This document shows, piece after piece, positions 51,311 to 62,097 of a stretch of DNA of 64,000 nt (position 1 is the first letter of the stretch; every line of letters starts with the position of its first letter). The stretch is from positions 1 to 64,000 of the forward strand of contig NZ_BQHR01000023.1 of the NCBI RefSeq assembly GCF_021601625.1, read 5' to 3'. This DNA is from Pseudomonas paraglycinae. GTDB taxonomy: Bacteria; Pseudomonadota; Gammaproteobacteria; Pseudomonadales; Pseudomonadaceae. The notes under the pieces were generated by a model, which made no database searches, was not told the DNA's origin, and saw only the letters and a list, made by a program, of their open reading frames with translations. A program made the position numbers and the translations under genes.

Positions 51311-52264
51311 TTAACGGGTGCGAAGTCCGTCAATAAATTCAAGGACGCGTGTCCCCAGTTCTGCCGCCAGGGGCAAATTCGGGTCCTTGTAGGAGGCCAG
51401 TTGCCGCTTCACGTCGTTGGGCACGATGCGCAACACGTGGTTCATGCCTTCGATCAGCGCCAGTTGCGCGTCCGGTTTGGCGGCCTTGAGCAATTTCGCA
51501 TCATCGACCTGGACCTGAATGTCGTTGCTGCCTTGCACGATCAGCGCCGGCATTTTCAGCTGGGCGAAGGCCGCCGCCGGATCCTGACGGAACAGCGAAA
51601 TCAGGTACGGCTGCACACTCGGACGGAAGATCACCTGCAACGGCGCCGGCACATTGTCGTCGGTGCGCCCGGCCTTGAGGCTGTCGAGCAGTTCGTTGCT
51701 GCGCAGCATCAGCGGGGGAGGGAGGCTGCGGGCCAGTTGCCGACGCAGCACCTGATCGATCGGTCGGGCCGTGCCGGAGAGCGAGATGACCGCCGCCGCG
51801 TCGACCTTTGGCGCCGCCAGGCTGGCAATCAGCGCGCCTTCGCTGTGGCCGAGCAGGATCAACGGGCCGAAGCGCGGATCGGCTTTCAGCTTCTGACCCC
51901 AGGCCACGGCGTCCGCCACATAGGCTTCCACCGACAGGTTTCGCTCGTCCGGGGTTGCCGCAAGGCTGGCCGCCACCCCGCGCTTGTCGAAACGCACGCT
52001 GGCGACATTGTGTTTGGCCAGCACCCAGGCCAGTCGCTTTAGGCTGTCATTGCGCCCGCCATCGGGGTTGTTTCCGTCACGATCGGTAGGACCCGAGCCG
52101 GAAAGGATCAGGACAACCGGCACGGGGCTGTCGGATTTCGGCAGCAACAGCGAGCCGAAAAGTTCGCCATTGTCGGTAGTCAACGTGACCGGTCGTTGCA
52201 GGACAGTTGCCTGGACGAAGCCGGTAAACAGGGAAAGGCTCAAGATCAAAACTCGCAGCATCAT
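51311..52264 (-). CDS. Exported alpha/beta-hydrolase
   Basis: A 317-residue serine hydrolase with signal peptide MMLRVLILSLSLFTGFVQA. The oxyanion segment VVLILSGSGPTDRDGNNPDG, nucleophile elbow LLGHSEGALIASLA (Ser), an acid in VQGSNDIQVQVDDAKLL and the His in IEGMNHVLR complete a canonical triad. The fold suits a periplasmic esterase or peptidase-like enzyme; no substrate is evident. The start at the double ATG (52264/52261) follows from the signal peptide. It is divergent from aroC. Confidence 0.86.
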   Translation of the reverse strand: MMLRVLILSLSLFTGFVQATVLQRPVTLTTDNGELFGSLLLPKSDSPVPVVLILSGSGPTDRDGNNPDGGRNDSLKRLAWVLAKHNVASVRFDKRGVAASLAATPDERNLSVEAYVADAVAWGQKLKADPRFGPLILLGHSEGALIASLAAPKVDAAAVISLSGTARPIDQVLRRQLARSLPPPLMLRSNELLDSLKAGRTDDNVPAPLQVIFRPSVQPYLISLFRQDPAAAFAQLKMPALIVQGSNDIQVQVDDAKLLKAAKPDAQLALIEGMNHVLRIVPNDVKRQLASYKDPNLPLAAELGTRVLEFIDGLRTR

Positions 52265-52394
52265 CACGCCATCATTTGCCAAGGTGCCGGTTGGACTCAC
52301 CCACACCGCTAAGGTTCGAGGATGAACTACTCGGTTAGCCTGCGTATACTGGCGCGCATCACGAATTTGGGTTCGATTTCACGGAGCGTCCTGC

Positions 52395-53486
52395 ATGTCC
52401 GGCAATACCTACGGCAAGCTGTTCACTGTCACCACCGCGGGCGAAAGCCATGGTCCGGCGTTGGTCGCCATTGTCGACGGCTGCCCGCCGGGCCTGGAGA
52501 TTTCCCTTGAGGACCTGCAACGCGACCTCGATCGTCGCAAGCCGGGCACCAGCCGCCACACCACCCAGCGCCAGGAAGCCGACGAAGTCGAAATCCTTTC
52601 CGGCGTGTTCGAGGGCCGCACCACCGGCTGCTCCATCGGCCTGCTGATCCGCAACACCGACCAGAAGTCCAAGGACTACTCGGCGATCAAGGATCTGTTC
52701 CGCCCGGCCCACGCCGACTACACCTACCACCACAAATACGGCGAGCGCGATTATCGCGGCGGCGGTCGCAGCTCGGCGCGGGAAACCGCCATGCGCGTCG
52801 CGGCCGGCGCCATCGCCAAGAAATACCTGGCCAGCCAGGGCATCGTCATTCGCGGCTACATGAGCCAGCTCGGCCCGATCGAAATCCCGTTCAAGACCTG
52901 GGAATCGGTCGAGCAGAACGCCTTCTTCAGCCCGGACCCGGACAAGGTGCCGGAGCTGGAAGCCTATATGGACCAGCTGCGTCGCGATCAGGATTCCGTC
53001 GGGGCGAAGATCACCGTGGTTGCCGAAGGTGTGATGCCGGGCCTGGGCGAGCCGATCTTCGACCGTCTCGACGCCGAACTGGCCCACGCACTGATGAGCA
53101 TCAACGCGGTCAAAGGCGTGGAAATCGGCGCCGGTTTCGCCTGCGTTGCCCAGCGCGGCACCGAACACCGTGATGAGCTGACTCCGGAAGGTTTCCTCAG
53201 CAACAACGCCGGCGGCATTCTCGGCGGGATCTCTTCGGGTCAGCCGATCGTCGCGCACCTGGCGTTGAAGCCGACCTCGAGCATCACCACCCCGGGCCGT
53301 TCGATCGACATTGACGGCAACCCTGTCGATGTCATTACCAAGGGCCGTCACGACCCATGTGTCGGTATCCGCGCTACGCCGATTGCCGAGGCGATGATGG
53401 CCATCGTGCTGATGGATCACCTGCTGCGTCACCGTGGCCAGAACGCCGATGTGCGCGTGAGCACCCCGGTGCTGGGTCAGCTTTGA
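52395..53486 (+). CDS. aroC: Chorismate synthase
   Basis: This 363-residue flavin-dependent enzyme makes chorismate from EPSP, the last common step to aromatic amino acids, folate and siderophore precursors. The start [33 protein letters not shown] and [23 protein letters not shown] are the family signatures, with [27 protein letters not shown] near the end. Length is as usual (about 360). GGAG lies 8 bases before ATG. Confidence 0.97.
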   Translation: MSGNTYGKLFTVTTAGESHGPALVAIVDGCPPGLEISLEDLQRDLDRRKPGTSRHTTQRQEADEVEILSGVFEGRTTGCSIGLLIRNTDQKSKDYSAIKDLFRPAHADYTYHHKYGERDYRGGGRSSARETAMRVAAGAIAKKYLASQGIVIRGYMSQLGPIEIPFKTWESVEQNAFFSPDPDKVPELEAYMDQLRRDQDSVGAKITVVAEGVMPGLGEPIFDRLDAELAHALMSINAVKGVEIGAGFACVAQRGTEHRDELTPEGFLSNNAGGILGGISSGQPIVAHLALKPTSSITTPGRSIDIDGNPVDVITKGRHDPCVGIRATPIAEAMMAIVLMDHLLRHRGQNADVRVSTPVLGQL

Positions 53487-53517
53487 TGGGTGATCTCAAA
53501 GCCGCCGCGGTCTGACC

Positions 53518-54663
53518 GTGGCGGCGCTCCCGTACTGGCGGCTGTCCAGTTTCTATCTGTTCTATTTCGCCTTGCTCGGTTCGACGGCGCCGTTTCTGGC
53601 GCTGTACTTCGATCACCTCGGATTCAGCGCCGCGCGCATCGGCGAGCTGGTGGCGATCCCGATGCTGATGCGCTGCGTGGCGCCGAACATCTGGGGCTGG
53701 CTCGGCGATTACACCGGCAGGCGCCTGGCCATCGTGCGCTTCGGCGCGGTGTGTACGCTGCTGACGTTCTCATTGATTTTCGTCAGCAAGACCTACGCCT
53801 GGCTGGCGATGGTCATGGCGTTGCATGCGTTCTTCTGGCACGCCGTGCTGCCGCAGTTTGAAGTCATCACCCTCGCGCATCTGCAAGGCCAGACCTCCCG
53901 CTACAGTCAGATTCGGCTGTGGGGTTCCATCGGTTTCATCATCACTGTGGTCGCCCTCGGTCGCCTGTTCGAATGGCTCAGCCTCGACATCTACCCGGCG
54001 GCGCTGGTGTTGATCATGGCCGGCATCGTGCTCAGCAGTCTGTGGGTGCCGAACGCTCAGCCGCCTCAGGGCAACCGGCCGACAGGCGAGGGCTTTCTCA
54101 AGCAATTGCGCAATCCTGGGGTGCTGGCATTCTACGGTTGCGTGGCGCTGATGCAGATGAGCCACGGGCCGTATTACACGTTTTTGACTCTGCACCTTGA
54201 GCGACTGGGTTACAGCCGTGGCGTGATCGGCATGCTCTGGGCGGTCGGCGTGGTGGCGGAAGTGCTGATGTTCATGGCCATGAGCCGGATCCTCGCGCGT
54301 TTTTCCCTGCGGCGGGTGCTGATGGCGAGTTTTCTGCTGGCGGCGTTGCGCTGGTTGCTGCTAGGTTCGTTCGCCGAGTTCCTCTGGGTCTTGCTGTTTG
54401 CCCAAGTGCTGCACGCGGCGACCTTCGGCAGCTTTCATGCGGCTGCCATCGCGTTCGTGCAACGTAGCTTCGGCGCGCGCCAGCAAGGACAGGGCCAGGC
54501 GCTGTATGCAGCGCTGGCCGGCACCGGTGGCGCGCTCGGCGCGTTGTATTCCGGCTACAGCTGGAATGCCCTCGGCGCGACATTGACCTTTAGTATTGCC
54601 AGTCTCGCAGCGCTCGCCGCTGCCGTTATCATTGCCATTCGAATGCAAGAGGACAGGCCATGA
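53518..54663 (+). CDS. Major facilitator transporter (3-phenylpropionate/nucleoside permease-like)
   Basis: A 381-residue inner-membrane transporter with about 12 membrane segments. It starts AALPYWRLSSFYLFYFALLGSTAPFLALYFDHLGFSAARIGEL, as in the HcaT/PPP-type family of MFS proteins, and has LWGSIGFIITVVALG and QGQALYAALAGTGGALGALYSG. The start is GTG at 53518 with no good ribosome site. Its stop overlaps the mtnB start, placing it in the same operon as methionine-salvage genes; its substrate is unknown. Confidence 0.86.
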   Translation: MAALPYWRLSSFYLFYFALLGSTAPFLALYFDHLGFSAARIGELVAIPMLMRCVAPNIWGWLGDYTGRRLAIVRFGAVCTLLTFSLIFVSKTYAWLAMVMALHAFFWHAVLPQFEVITLAHLQGQTSRYSQIRLWGSIGFIITVVALGRLFEWLSLDIYPAALVLIMAGIVLSSLWVPNAQPPQGNRPTGEGFLKQLRNPGVLAFYGCVALMQMSHGPYYTFLTLHLERLGYSRGVIGMLWAVGVVAEVLMFMAMSRILARFSLRRVLMASFLLAALRWLLLGSFAEFLWVLLFAQVLHAATFGSFHAAAIAFVQRSFGARQQGQGQALYAALAGTGGALGALYSGYSWNALGATLTFSIASLAALAAAVIIAIRMQEDRP

Positions 54664-55286
54664 GCCTTACCCGTGAACAGCTTGCCCAGCAAATTGTCGA
54701 CGCCGGGCGTTTTCTTTATGGTCGCGGCTGGTCGCCGGCCACCAGCAGCAATTACTCGACGCGTCTGTCGCCGAGCGAAGCGCTGCTGACCGTGTCCGGC
54801 AAGCACAAGGGCCAGTTGGGCCTGGACGACGTGCTCGCCACCGACCTGTCCGGCAACAGTCTTGAGCCCGGCAAAAAGCCGTCCGCCGAAACCTTGTTGC
54901 ATACCCAGCTCTACAGCTGGCGCCCGGAGATCGGCGCGGTGTTGCACACTCACTCGGTGAACGCCACGGTGCTGTCGCGACTGACGCCGCAAGACTTCAT
55001 CGAGTTCGAAGACTACGAACTGCAAAAAGCTTTCAGCGGCATCTCGACCCACGAATCCCGGGTGCGCGTGCCGATCTTCGACAACGATCAGGACATTGCG
55101 CGCCTCGCCGCCAAGGTGCAGCCTTGGCTCGACGCCCATCCCGATTGCGTCGGTTATCTGATTCGCGGCCACGGCCTCTACACCTGGGGTGCGCAGATGA
55201 GCGACGCGTTGCGCCAGATCGAGGCCTTTGAATTCCTGTTTGAATGCGAGTTGAAGACCCGCAGCGTCATGAACCGCCAAGGCTGA
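54660..55286 (+). CDS. mtnB: Methylthioribulose-1-phosphate dehydratase
   Basis: This 208-residue class II aldolase-fold zinc enzyme dehydrates 5-methylthioribulose-1-phosphate in the methionine salvage pathway. Motifs: GWSPATSSNYSTRLS (substrate loop), HTHSVNATVLSR (zinc His-x-His) and YLIRGHGLYTWG (third His). ATG overlaps the MFS stop (ATGA) with GAGG before it. mtnD follows after 91 bases. Confidence 0.94.
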   Translation: MSLTREQLAQQIVDAGRFLYGRGWSPATSSNYSTRLSPSEALLTVSGKHKGQLGLDDVLATDLSGNSLEPGKKPSAETLLHTQLYSWRPEIGAVLHTHSVNATVLSRLTPQDFIEFEDYELQKAFSGISTHESRVRVPIFDNDQDIARLAAKVQPWLDAHPDCVGYLIRGHGLYTWGAQMSDALRQIEAFEFLFECELKTRSVMNRQG

Positions 55287-55377
55287 CTTCACCAGAACCA
55301 GCCCCTTTGCCTGATGAATGCAGTGCCCGACCGGTCTGAAAGAACCGGACGGCAAGGCCGATACCGAGGAATGCCCC

Positions 55378-55923
55378 ATGAGCAGCCTGTCCGTCTATCA
55401 CGTTTCCAGCCCCGAGATTCCGAACAAGGTGCTGACCCATTTCGAAGACATCGCTTCGACCCTGGCCGAGCAGGGCGTGCGCTTCGACCGTTGGCAAGCC
55501 GCCGCGAAGATCCAGCCCGGCGCCAGCCAGGAAGAAGTGATCGGTGCCTATAAAGAACAGATCGATAAACTGATGACCGAGCGCGGTTACATCACGGTCG
55601 ATGTGATCAGCCTCAACAGCGATCACCCGCAAAAAGCCGAATTGCGCGCCAAGTTCCTCGAAGAACATCGCCATGGTGAAGACGAAGTACGCTTCTTCGT
55701 CGCCGGTCGCGGTCTGTTTACCCTGCACATCGACGATTACGTCTACGCCGTGCTGTGCGAAAAGAACGACCTGATTTCGGTGCCGGCCGGCACCAAACAC
55801 TGGTTCGACATGGGCGAGAATCCGCACTTTGTGGCGATCCGCCTGTTCAACAACCCTGAAGGCTGGGTCGCCAACTTCACCGGCGAAGACATCGCCGGCC
55901 GCTTCCCGCGTCTGGAGGACTGA
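55378..55923 (+). CDS. mtnD: Acireductone dioxygenase
   Basis: This 181-residue cupin oxidises the acireductone of methionine salvage, giving the 2-keto acid precursor of methionine with iron, or an off-pathway product with nickel. Metal ligands are in [20 protein letters not shown] (His, His, Glu) and [10 protein letters not shown] (His). ATG 55378 has GAGGA 7 bases upstream. It is followed by mtnC with a 4-base gap. Confidence 0.96.
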   Translation: MSSLSVYHVSSPEIPNKVLTHFEDIASTLAEQGVRFDRWQAAAKIQPGASQEEVIGAYKEQIDKLMTERGYITVDVISLNSDHPQKAELRAKFLEEHRHGEDEVRFFVAGRGLFTLHIDDYVYAVLCEKNDLISVPAGTKHWFDMGENPHFVAIRLFNNPEGWVANFTGEDIAGRFPRLED

Positions 55924-55927
55924 GCCG

Positions 55928-56611
55928 ATGTCGATCAAGGTCATTCTCACCGACATCGAAGGCACCACCAGCGCAGTGAGTTTTGTGTTCGACGTGCTGT
56001 TCCCGTATGCGGCGAAGCACCTGCCAGACTTCGTTCGCCAGAACGCCCAGCGTGCCGACGTTGCCGAGCAACTGGACGCCGTGCGCCGCGACAGCAACGA
56101 ACCGCAGGCTGATGTCGAGCGAGTCGTGGAAATTCTGCTGGCCTGGATCGCCGAAGACCGCAAGGCCACGCCGCTGAAAGCGTTGCAGGGCATGGTCTGG
56201 GAGCAGGGTTATCAGGCCGGGCAGTTGAAAGGCCATGTTTACCCGGACGCCGTTGAAGCGCTCCAGCGCTGGCATCAGGCCGGTTATCAACTGTTTGTGT
56301 ATTCGTCCGGTTCGATCCAGGCGCAGAAGCTGATTTTCGGCTGCTCGGAAGCAGGGGATCTGACGCCGCTGTTCAGCGGCTACTTCGACACCACGTCGGG
56401 CCCCAAGCGCGAGGCGCAGTCGTACAGCAACATCCAGCAGGCCATCGGGGTCGAACCAGAGGAGATTCTGTTCCTGTCCGACATCGTGCAAGAACTCGAT
56501 GCCGCCCAGGCTGCTGGCCTGCAAACCTGCGGCCTGGCCCGTGAAGGCGGGGAGTTGGCAGGGCATGTGACCGTCGACAGCTTCACCGGGATTGAGCCGG
56601 AAGCGTTCTGA
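55928..56611 (+). CDS. mtnC: Enolase-phosphatase MtnC (methionine salvage)
   Basis: This 227-residue HAD enzyme both enolises and dephosphorylates 2,3-diketo-5-methylthiopentyl-1-phosphate. HAD motifs: [15 protein letters not shown] (nucleophile Asp at residue 8, family-specific DIEGTT), [13 protein letters not shown] (motif II), [10 protein letters not shown] (motif III Lys) and [12 protein letters not shown] (motif IV). It is the last gene of the mtnB-mtnD-mtnC unit. Other salvage genes (mtnA, mtnP) are not in the window. Confidence 0.95.
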   Translation: MSIKVILTDIEGTTSAVSFVFDVLFPYAAKHLPDFVRQNAQRADVAEQLDAVRRDSNEPQADVERVVEILLAWIAEDRKATPLKALQGMVWEQGYQAGQLKGHVYPDAVEALQRWHQAGYQLFVYSSGSIQAQKLIFGCSEAGDLTPLFSGYFDTTSGPKREAQSYSNIQQAIGVEPEEILFLSDIVQELDAAQAAGLQTCGLAREGGELAGHVTVDSFTGIEPEAF

Positions 56612-56630
56612 GTTCACCCAATCGACGCGC

Positions 56631-56668
56631 AAAAAAAACAGGCCGTGAAGCGAAAGCTCCACGGCCTG
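56631..56668 (-). terminator. Terminator between mtnC and the DUF3509 gene
   Basis: CAGGCCGTG and CACGGCCTG stem with an inner loop containing GAAGCGAAAGCTC, followed on the minus strand by a run of T. It fits the end of the minus-strand gene and may also end mtnC. Confidence 0.85.
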
Positions 56669-56689
56669 TCTGTTTATACGGTGTTCGAA

Positions 56690-56968
56690 TTACATCGAGT
56701 GATAGGTCGGCAGGGCAAAACGCTGCTGGCTTTGCAGCATGCCGATCTGCGGCAGCTCGCTGGCCTGTTCCGCCAGATCACGACGGATCGCGCTGATTGC
56801 CCACGACAGTTGATCACCGGTATGCAGTTGCTGATACGTGAGCGCACGTTTGAACACTTTGCCGTCGGCACTCTTCAGCGTCAGCAGGATCCCGCCATCG
56901 GGACGGGGCTGGGTGGTGACGGCGAAGTTGGAAAACAGGGAGGTAAATTTTTCTTGGATCAGGTTCAT
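56690..56968 (-). CDS. DUF3509-type small protein
   Basis: A 92-residue soluble protein, MNLIQEKFTSLFSNFAVTTQPRPDGGILLTLKSADGKVFKRALTYQQ at the start in pieces typical of a small Pseudomonas family of unknown function (DUF3509). ATG 56968 has GGAG upstream; the open frame to 57004 is less supported. It is convergent with mtnC. Confidence 0.75.
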   Translation of the reverse strand: MNLIQEKFTSLFSNFAVTTQPRPDGGILLTLKSADGKVFKRALTYQQLHTGDQLSWAISAIRRDLAEQASELPQIGMLQSQQRFALPTYHSM

Positions 56969-57004
56969 GTCTTTCAGCTCCGTATGCACTTGAATGGCAA
57001 GCAT

Positions 57005-57358
57005 GTATAGGGAGTTGCAGCGATTGTGCCAGTATTTGAGTTTTTAAAAATCCTTATAAATCAGTAATTTATAAAATCTGCTGGCTTTGGCTGTCGTGCA
57101 ATCTGCATGAATGGCCATCGTGCATCCTGCATTTTGCGGGATCATTGTCGATTCGATTGAAGCAATACCCTTGGCTGTAATCATGCGGCGTTTAGTAGTG
57201 CCGGGGCGGATACAAAACATTGCAAAAACCGCGTGTACAGCCCGCGAAGCCCTGACGTATTTTCGGCCTCGACCCTCGCTCGAGAAGCGCCGGTTGTCTC
57301 ACCCGATTGCCCGACAATAAAAATCCGGCCTGCACGTCAAGGTCGAACGGGAGCTGCC
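57005..57358. other. Gene-free gap upstream of the acyl-CoA synthetase gene
   Basis: 354 bases with an AT-rich part (57040-57085, TTTTTAAAAATCC, AATTTATAAAAT) that may hold promoters for the divergent genes. No ORF, repeat or strong hairpin was identified. Confidence 0.45.
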
Positions 57359-59197
57359 ATGCACCAAGCGCCGAGCGACACGATTACCTGGGGCATGATG
57401 CTCCGCAAACTGCCGATGATTGCCAAAGCCATTCCACGGGTGGTGAAAGGCATGAAGGTGGCCAACGTCACGGATCCGACCCAAACCTGTGGCCTGGGCT
57501 GGACATTCGAGCAAGCGACGCTGCGCAATCCCGAGGGCCCCGCGCTGCTGTCGGGCGAGGTGGTGCTGAGTTATTCACAGGTCAACCAGTGGGCCAACCG
57601 CATCGCCCATTATCTGATCGGGCAGGGCATCGGCAAGGGCGATGTGGTGGCGGTGTTCATCGAGAACCGTCCGGAACTGCTGGTGACGATTCTGGCGCTG
57701 GCCAAAGTCGGCGCCGTCAGCGCGCTGCTCAATACCTCGCAGACCCGCGATACGCTGATCCACAGCATCAATCTGGTGACCCCGGCGGCGATTGTTGTCG
57801 GTGAAGAGTTGCTGCCGGCATTTGCGGCGGTACGCGAGCAAGTAGCGATCCCGGCAGCGCGCGCATGGTTCGTCGCCGATCAGGATACCTTCAGCCATCC
57901 GGGCATCGCGCCCGAGGGCTATATCAACCTGATCAGCGCCAGCGCCGACGCACCTGTCGACAACCCGGCCAGCAGCCGGCAGATTTTCTTCGACGACCCC
58001 TGTTTCTACATCTACACCTCCGGCACCACCGGTTTGCCCAAGGCCGGGGTGTTCAAGCACGGCCGCTGGATGCGCAGTTCGGCGAGCTTCGGCATGATCG
58101 CCCTCGACATGCGCCCGGACGACATCGTCTATTGCACCTTGCCGCTGTACCACGCCACCGGGCTTTGCGTGTGCTGGGGTTCGGCGGTCAATGGCGCCTC
58201 GGGTTTCGCCATTCGCCGCAAGTTCAGCGCCCGCCAGTTCTGGAGCGATGTGCGCCGCTATCGCGCAACCACCATCGGTTACGTCGGCGAGTTGTGCCGG
58301 TATCTGGTGGATCAGCCGCTCAGCGCCGACGACAGCCGTCACGACGTGCGCAAGATGATCGGCAACGGCCTGCGGCCCGGTGCGTGGGCCGAGTTCAAGA
58401 CCCGCTTCGGCGTGGATCACATCTGCGAGCTGTACGCCGCCAGCGACGGCAATATCGGCTTCACCAACATCCTCAATTTCGACAACACCATCGGTTTCTC
58501 GCTGATGGCCTGGGAGTTGGTGGCCTACGACCAGGGCAGCGGCGAGCCGATTCGCGGTGACGACGGGTTCATGCGCAAGGTCGACCGGGGTGAGCGGGGG
58601 CTGTTGCTGGCGCGGATCGACGATAAGGCGCCGCTGGACGGCTACACCGATCCGCAGAAAACCGCCAAGGTCGTTCTGCAGGACGTGTTCACCAAGGGCG
58701 ACCGCTTCTTCAACACCGGCGATCTGCTGCGCAACATCGGTTTCGGCCATGCACAGTTTGTCGACCGTCTCGGCGACACCTATCGCTGGAAGGGCGAGAA
58801 CGTCTCGACCACCGAGGTCGAGAACCTGCTGCTCCAGCATCCGCATATTTCCGAAGCGGTGGCCTATGGTGTGGAAATCCCCAACACCAATGGTCGCGCC
58901 GGGATGGCGGCGATCACCCCGGCCGAGTCTCTGGCGACCCTGGATTTCGCCGAATTGCTGGCCTTCGCCCGCCAACGCATGCCGGCCTATGCGGTGCCGC
59001 TGTTCCTGCGGGTCAAGGTGAAAATGGAAACCACCGGCACCTTCAAATACCAGAAGACCCGCCTGAAAAACGAAGGTTTCGACCCCGGCCAGACGGGGGA
59101 TGACCCGATTTATGCCTGGCTGCCGGGAACCGAAACCTACGTGCAGGTGACGAATGAAATCCTTGTCGACATCCGGGCAGGCAAGTATCGCTATTGA
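57359..59197 (+). CDS. Long-chain fatty acid-CoA ligase (FATP/FadD6-like)
   Basis: A 612-residue ANL-superfamily enzyme that activates fatty acids to acyl-CoA via acyl-AMP. The AMP-binding P-loop is YTSGTTGLPKAGVF (about 219-232), followed by ELYAASDGNIGF (motif with the conserved Glu/Tyr), FNTGDLLRNIGFG (A8 Asp) and DRLGDTYRWKGENVSTTEVE. The FxxDRxGDTxRWKGENVSTTEV form is typical of FATP/very-long-chain acyl-CoA synthetases. ATG 57359 has GGAG upstream. An ankyrin gene follows after 97 bases. Confidence 0.9.
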   Translation: MHQAPSDTITWGMMLRKLPMIAKAIPRVVKGMKVANVTDPTQTCGLGWTFEQATLRNPEGPALLSGEVVLSYSQVNQWANRIAHYLIGQGIGKGDVVAVFIENRPELLVTILALAKVGAVSALLNTSQTRDTLIHSINLVTPAAIVVGEELLPAFAAVREQVAIPAARAWFVADQDTFSHPGIAPEGYINLISASADAPVDNPASSRQIFFDDPCFYIYTSGTTGLPKAGVFKHGRWMRSSASFGMIALDMRPDDIVYCTLPLYHATGLCVCWGSAVNGASGFAIRRKFSARQFWSDVRRYRATTIGYVGELCRYLVDQPLSADDSRHDVRKMIGNGLRPGAWAEFKTRFGVDHICELYAASDGNIGFTNILNFDNTIGFSLMAWELVAYDQGSGEPIRGDDGFMRKVDRGERGLLLARIDDKAPLDGYTDPQKTAKVVLQDVFTKGDRFFNTGDLLRNIGFGHAQFVDRLGDTYRWKGENVSTTEVENLLLQHPHISEAVAYGVEIPNTNGRAGMAAITPAESLATLDFAELLAFARQRMPAYAVPLFLRVKVKMETTGTFKYQKTRLKNEGFDPGQTGDDPIYAWLPGTETYVQVTNEILVDIRAGKYRY

Positions 59198-59294
59198 TAT
59201 TGGCTATCGGTCATCTTGGAAAAAAGGGGATGACAGCTATCGCCGCGCTCGGGAAACTGTCGGCTTTCCGAACGACCGAAAGTGGAGTTGCCCC

Positions 59295-59813
59295 ATGTCC
59301 GACCAAAGCCGCCAGATGACCCCCGAGGAAGCAGCCGAATTCACTGAACAGGTGTTCAACAAGGCGCGCGAGGGCGACGCGGTGATGCTCGATCGCCTGA
59401 TCACTGCCGGTCTGCCGGTGAACCTGACCAACAGCAAGGGCGACACCCTGCTGATGCTTGCCAGCTACTACGGGCATGTGGATGCGGTGCAAGTGTTGCT
59501 CAAGCACAAGGCCGACCCGGAACAACGCAACGGCAACGGCCAGAGCCCGATTGCCGGCGCGGCGTTCAAGGGTGATCTGGCCGTAGTCAAGGCTTTGGTC
59601 GAGGGCGGTGCGCAGATTGAGGGCGCATCCTTCGATGGCCGCACGGCGCTGATGATGGCGGCGATGTTCAACCGGGTTGAAATCGTCGATTACCTGATCG
59701 ACCAGGGCGCCGATCCGAAAGCCAAGGATGCCAATGGCATCACCGCGCTGGACGCGGCCCGCACCATGGGCGCCGTGGACACCACCGCGCAGCTGGAAAA
59801 ACTGCTGGGCTGA
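59295..59813 (+). CDS. Ankyrin repeat protein
   Basis: A 172-residue cytoplasmic protein. After a helical N-terminus (TPEEAAEFTEQVFNKAREGDAVMLDRLITAG) come about four ankyrin repeats: NSKGDTLLMLASYYGHVDAVQVLLKHKAD, NGNGQSPIAGAAFKGDLAVVKALVEGG, SFDGRTALMMAAMFNRVEIVDYLIDQGAD and DANGITALDAARTMGA. Such repeats mediate protein binding. In Pseudomonas similar genes act near catalase genes, but none is here. ATG 59295 follows a TTGCCCC leader. Confidence 0.87.
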   Translation: MSDQSRQMTPEEAAEFTEQVFNKAREGDAVMLDRLITAGLPVNLTNSKGDTLLMLASYYGHVDAVQVLLKHKADPEQRNGNGQSPIAGAAFKGDLAVVKALVEGGAQIEGASFDGRTALMMAAMFNRVEIVDYLIDQGADPKAKDANGITALDAARTMGAVDTTAQLEKLLG

Positions 59814-59903
59814 GGCCGCTGGCCGGAACCCGCTCTGTGGCGAAGGCGAGAATGCGCTATCCTTCGCGCCCTCAAAATTCCCTTCGCCACAGGATCCGCT
59901 CCC

Positions 59904-60434
59904 ATGAAAGCCGCACTCGCCGAACTCATCAGCAAAATCAGCTCCGGCTGCATGGGCGACGACGAGATTCAGAAAGTCGCTGACGAAGCGGCACAGGCCT
60001 ACGCCGATGCCGACGCATTTCTGACCGCCAACCCGGATATCAACTACGACGACACTTTCCCGATTCCGCTGGGCGAGTGGGTCGTGGTCGGCAGCCTGCC
60101 GGAGACCGTGCTGTTCCAGGCTGACACTTACGCCGACCTGTTCGCGCAGATCGTTGCTTCGTTCGGCCCGGGCGTCGAGTTCAACCTCAAGCCCAAGCAA
60201 CTGGCCAAGACCGAGGCGCTGACCGCGCTCAACCGCATCCAGGTGCAGATGAGCAGCCTGAACAAGGAAAACGGCGGTTACACGCTGATGAACTTCAGCC
60301 AGTTGCTCGATGATGAGCTGCAAGTGGTGCTGGTCTACGGCAACGACGTACCGCGCGTGCTGGAACTGTGCGCCGAAGTCGGCATTGCCGCCGCGCCGTC
60401 GCTGGAAGCCCTGAAGGTCGCCGTTCACGTCTGA
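59904..60434 (+). CDS. Conserved hypothetical protein
   Basis: A 176-residue acidic protein, MKAALAELISKISSGCMGDDEIQKV at the N-terminus and PRVLELCAEVGIAAAPSLEALK near the end. No membrane segment, signal peptide or motif I can name. AGGA lies 9 bases before ATG. It lies between the ankyrin and PLDc_N genes on the same strand. Confidence 0.75.
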   Translation: MKAALAELISKISSGCMGDDEIQKVADEAAQAYADADAFLTANPDINYDDTFPIPLGEWVVVGSLPETVLFQADTYADLFAQIVASFGPGVEFNLKPKQLAKTEALTALNRIQVQMSSLNKENGGYTLMNFSQLLDDELQVVLVYGNDVPRVLELCAEVGIAAAPSLEALKVAVHV

Positions 60435-60505
60435 ACGCAATAAAAGGGAACCCTGTGCGCGACCGTCTATCCTAAAAGTGCATGCCACTATTCTGGAGCG
60501 ACACC

Positions 60506-60697
60506 ATGGGTTCCACGTTCAACGGCCTGGTCGGCCTGATCATTCTTGCGCTCGACATCTGGGCGATCATCAACGTGCTGAAAAGCGGCGCCGAGACCGG
60601 GATGAAAATCCTCTGGGTGCTGCTGATCATCCTCCTGCCGGTGCTGGGCCTGATCATCTGGGCGATTGCCGGGCCGCGGGGCAATGTGCGGATCTGA
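60506..60697 (+). CDS. Small membrane protein with PLDc_N domain
   Basis: A 63-residue protein consisting of two hydrophobic helices (LVGLIILALDIWAIINVL and ILWVLLIILLPVLGLIIWAIAG) with the Pro-x-x-G and RGN end typical of the phospholipase D nuclease N-terminal (PLDc_N) family. ATG 60506 follows GGAG with 8-base spacing; an in-frame ATG at 60482 is less likely. Confidence 0.82.
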   Translation: MGSTFNGLVGLIILALDIWAIINVLKSGAETGMKILWVLLIILLPVLGLIIWAIAGPRGNVRI

Positions 60698-60831
60698 CCG
60701 TTCGCACCGTGATTGGGTCGGACCGATGAACTGAGGTTCGACCTGTCATCTTCGGCAACGTAGAATGCGCGCCTTTCCCGGGCAATCGAACCTGACGATT
60801 GGCGCCCGCGCATTCATCGGAGCACTTCACC

Positions 60832-61707
<876 letters not shown>

Positions 61708-61721
61708 TCGTTCGCGGGTCA

Positions 61722-61770
61722 GAAAAAGCCGAGGCCGGTGTGCGAAAACACGCCGGCCTCGGCTTTTTTC
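61722..61770 (+). terminator. Terminator of speE
   Basis: AAGCCGAGGCCGG and CCGGCCTCGGCTT form a long stem around GTGTGCGAAAACACG (itself a small hairpin), ending in TTTTTT; A5 on the other side. Confidence 0.9.
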
Positions 61771-61863
61771 ATGTTGCATCGGTGTAAACCTTTTGAACGA
61801 TCAATCCTGACAAAAGTCGAGATAGGTGTAAGCCCATTTGCGGGTTTGATCGAGGAGGCTCCG

Positions 61864-62097
61864 ATGTCAAAGTGGAAAGTCACTTTCGTGGACGATCATG
61901 GTGAAACGATCGACGAAGTCTTCGAGTGCGAGGAATGCCCCAGTCATGAACGGGCAGCCCGCCTCATCAAGGAACGGTTGTTGCCGGTCGCCGCCGAGCT
62001 TGACCTGAACGATCTGGAAGGGCGCACCGCCGATGCCGGCGTGAAAAGCCTGAAAACCCAGAACAGCATCGAAATCCGCAGCATCACCCCAATCTGA
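61864..62097 (+). CDS. Small hypothetical protein with CEEC motif
   Basis: A 77-residue protein, MSKWKVTFVDDHGETIDEVFECEECP at the start. ATG 61864 follows GAGGAGG. The CEEC pair could bind metal or be oxidised, but no family is recognised. No membrane segment. Confidence 0.7.
   Translation: MSKWKVTFVDDHGETIDEVFECEECPSHERAARLIKERLLPVAAELDLNDLEGRTADAGVKSLKTQNSIEIRSITPI

Noticed and set aside
57575-58975. 466-codon minus-strand frame opposite the acyl-CoA synthetase
   Set aside because: Antisense shadow; the plus-strand gene carries all ANL motifs.
59211-60488. 425-codon minus-strand frame over the ankyrin and hypothetical genes
   Set aside because: It runs across two plus-strand genes with good starts and an evident ankyrin repeat pattern, so it is a shadow.
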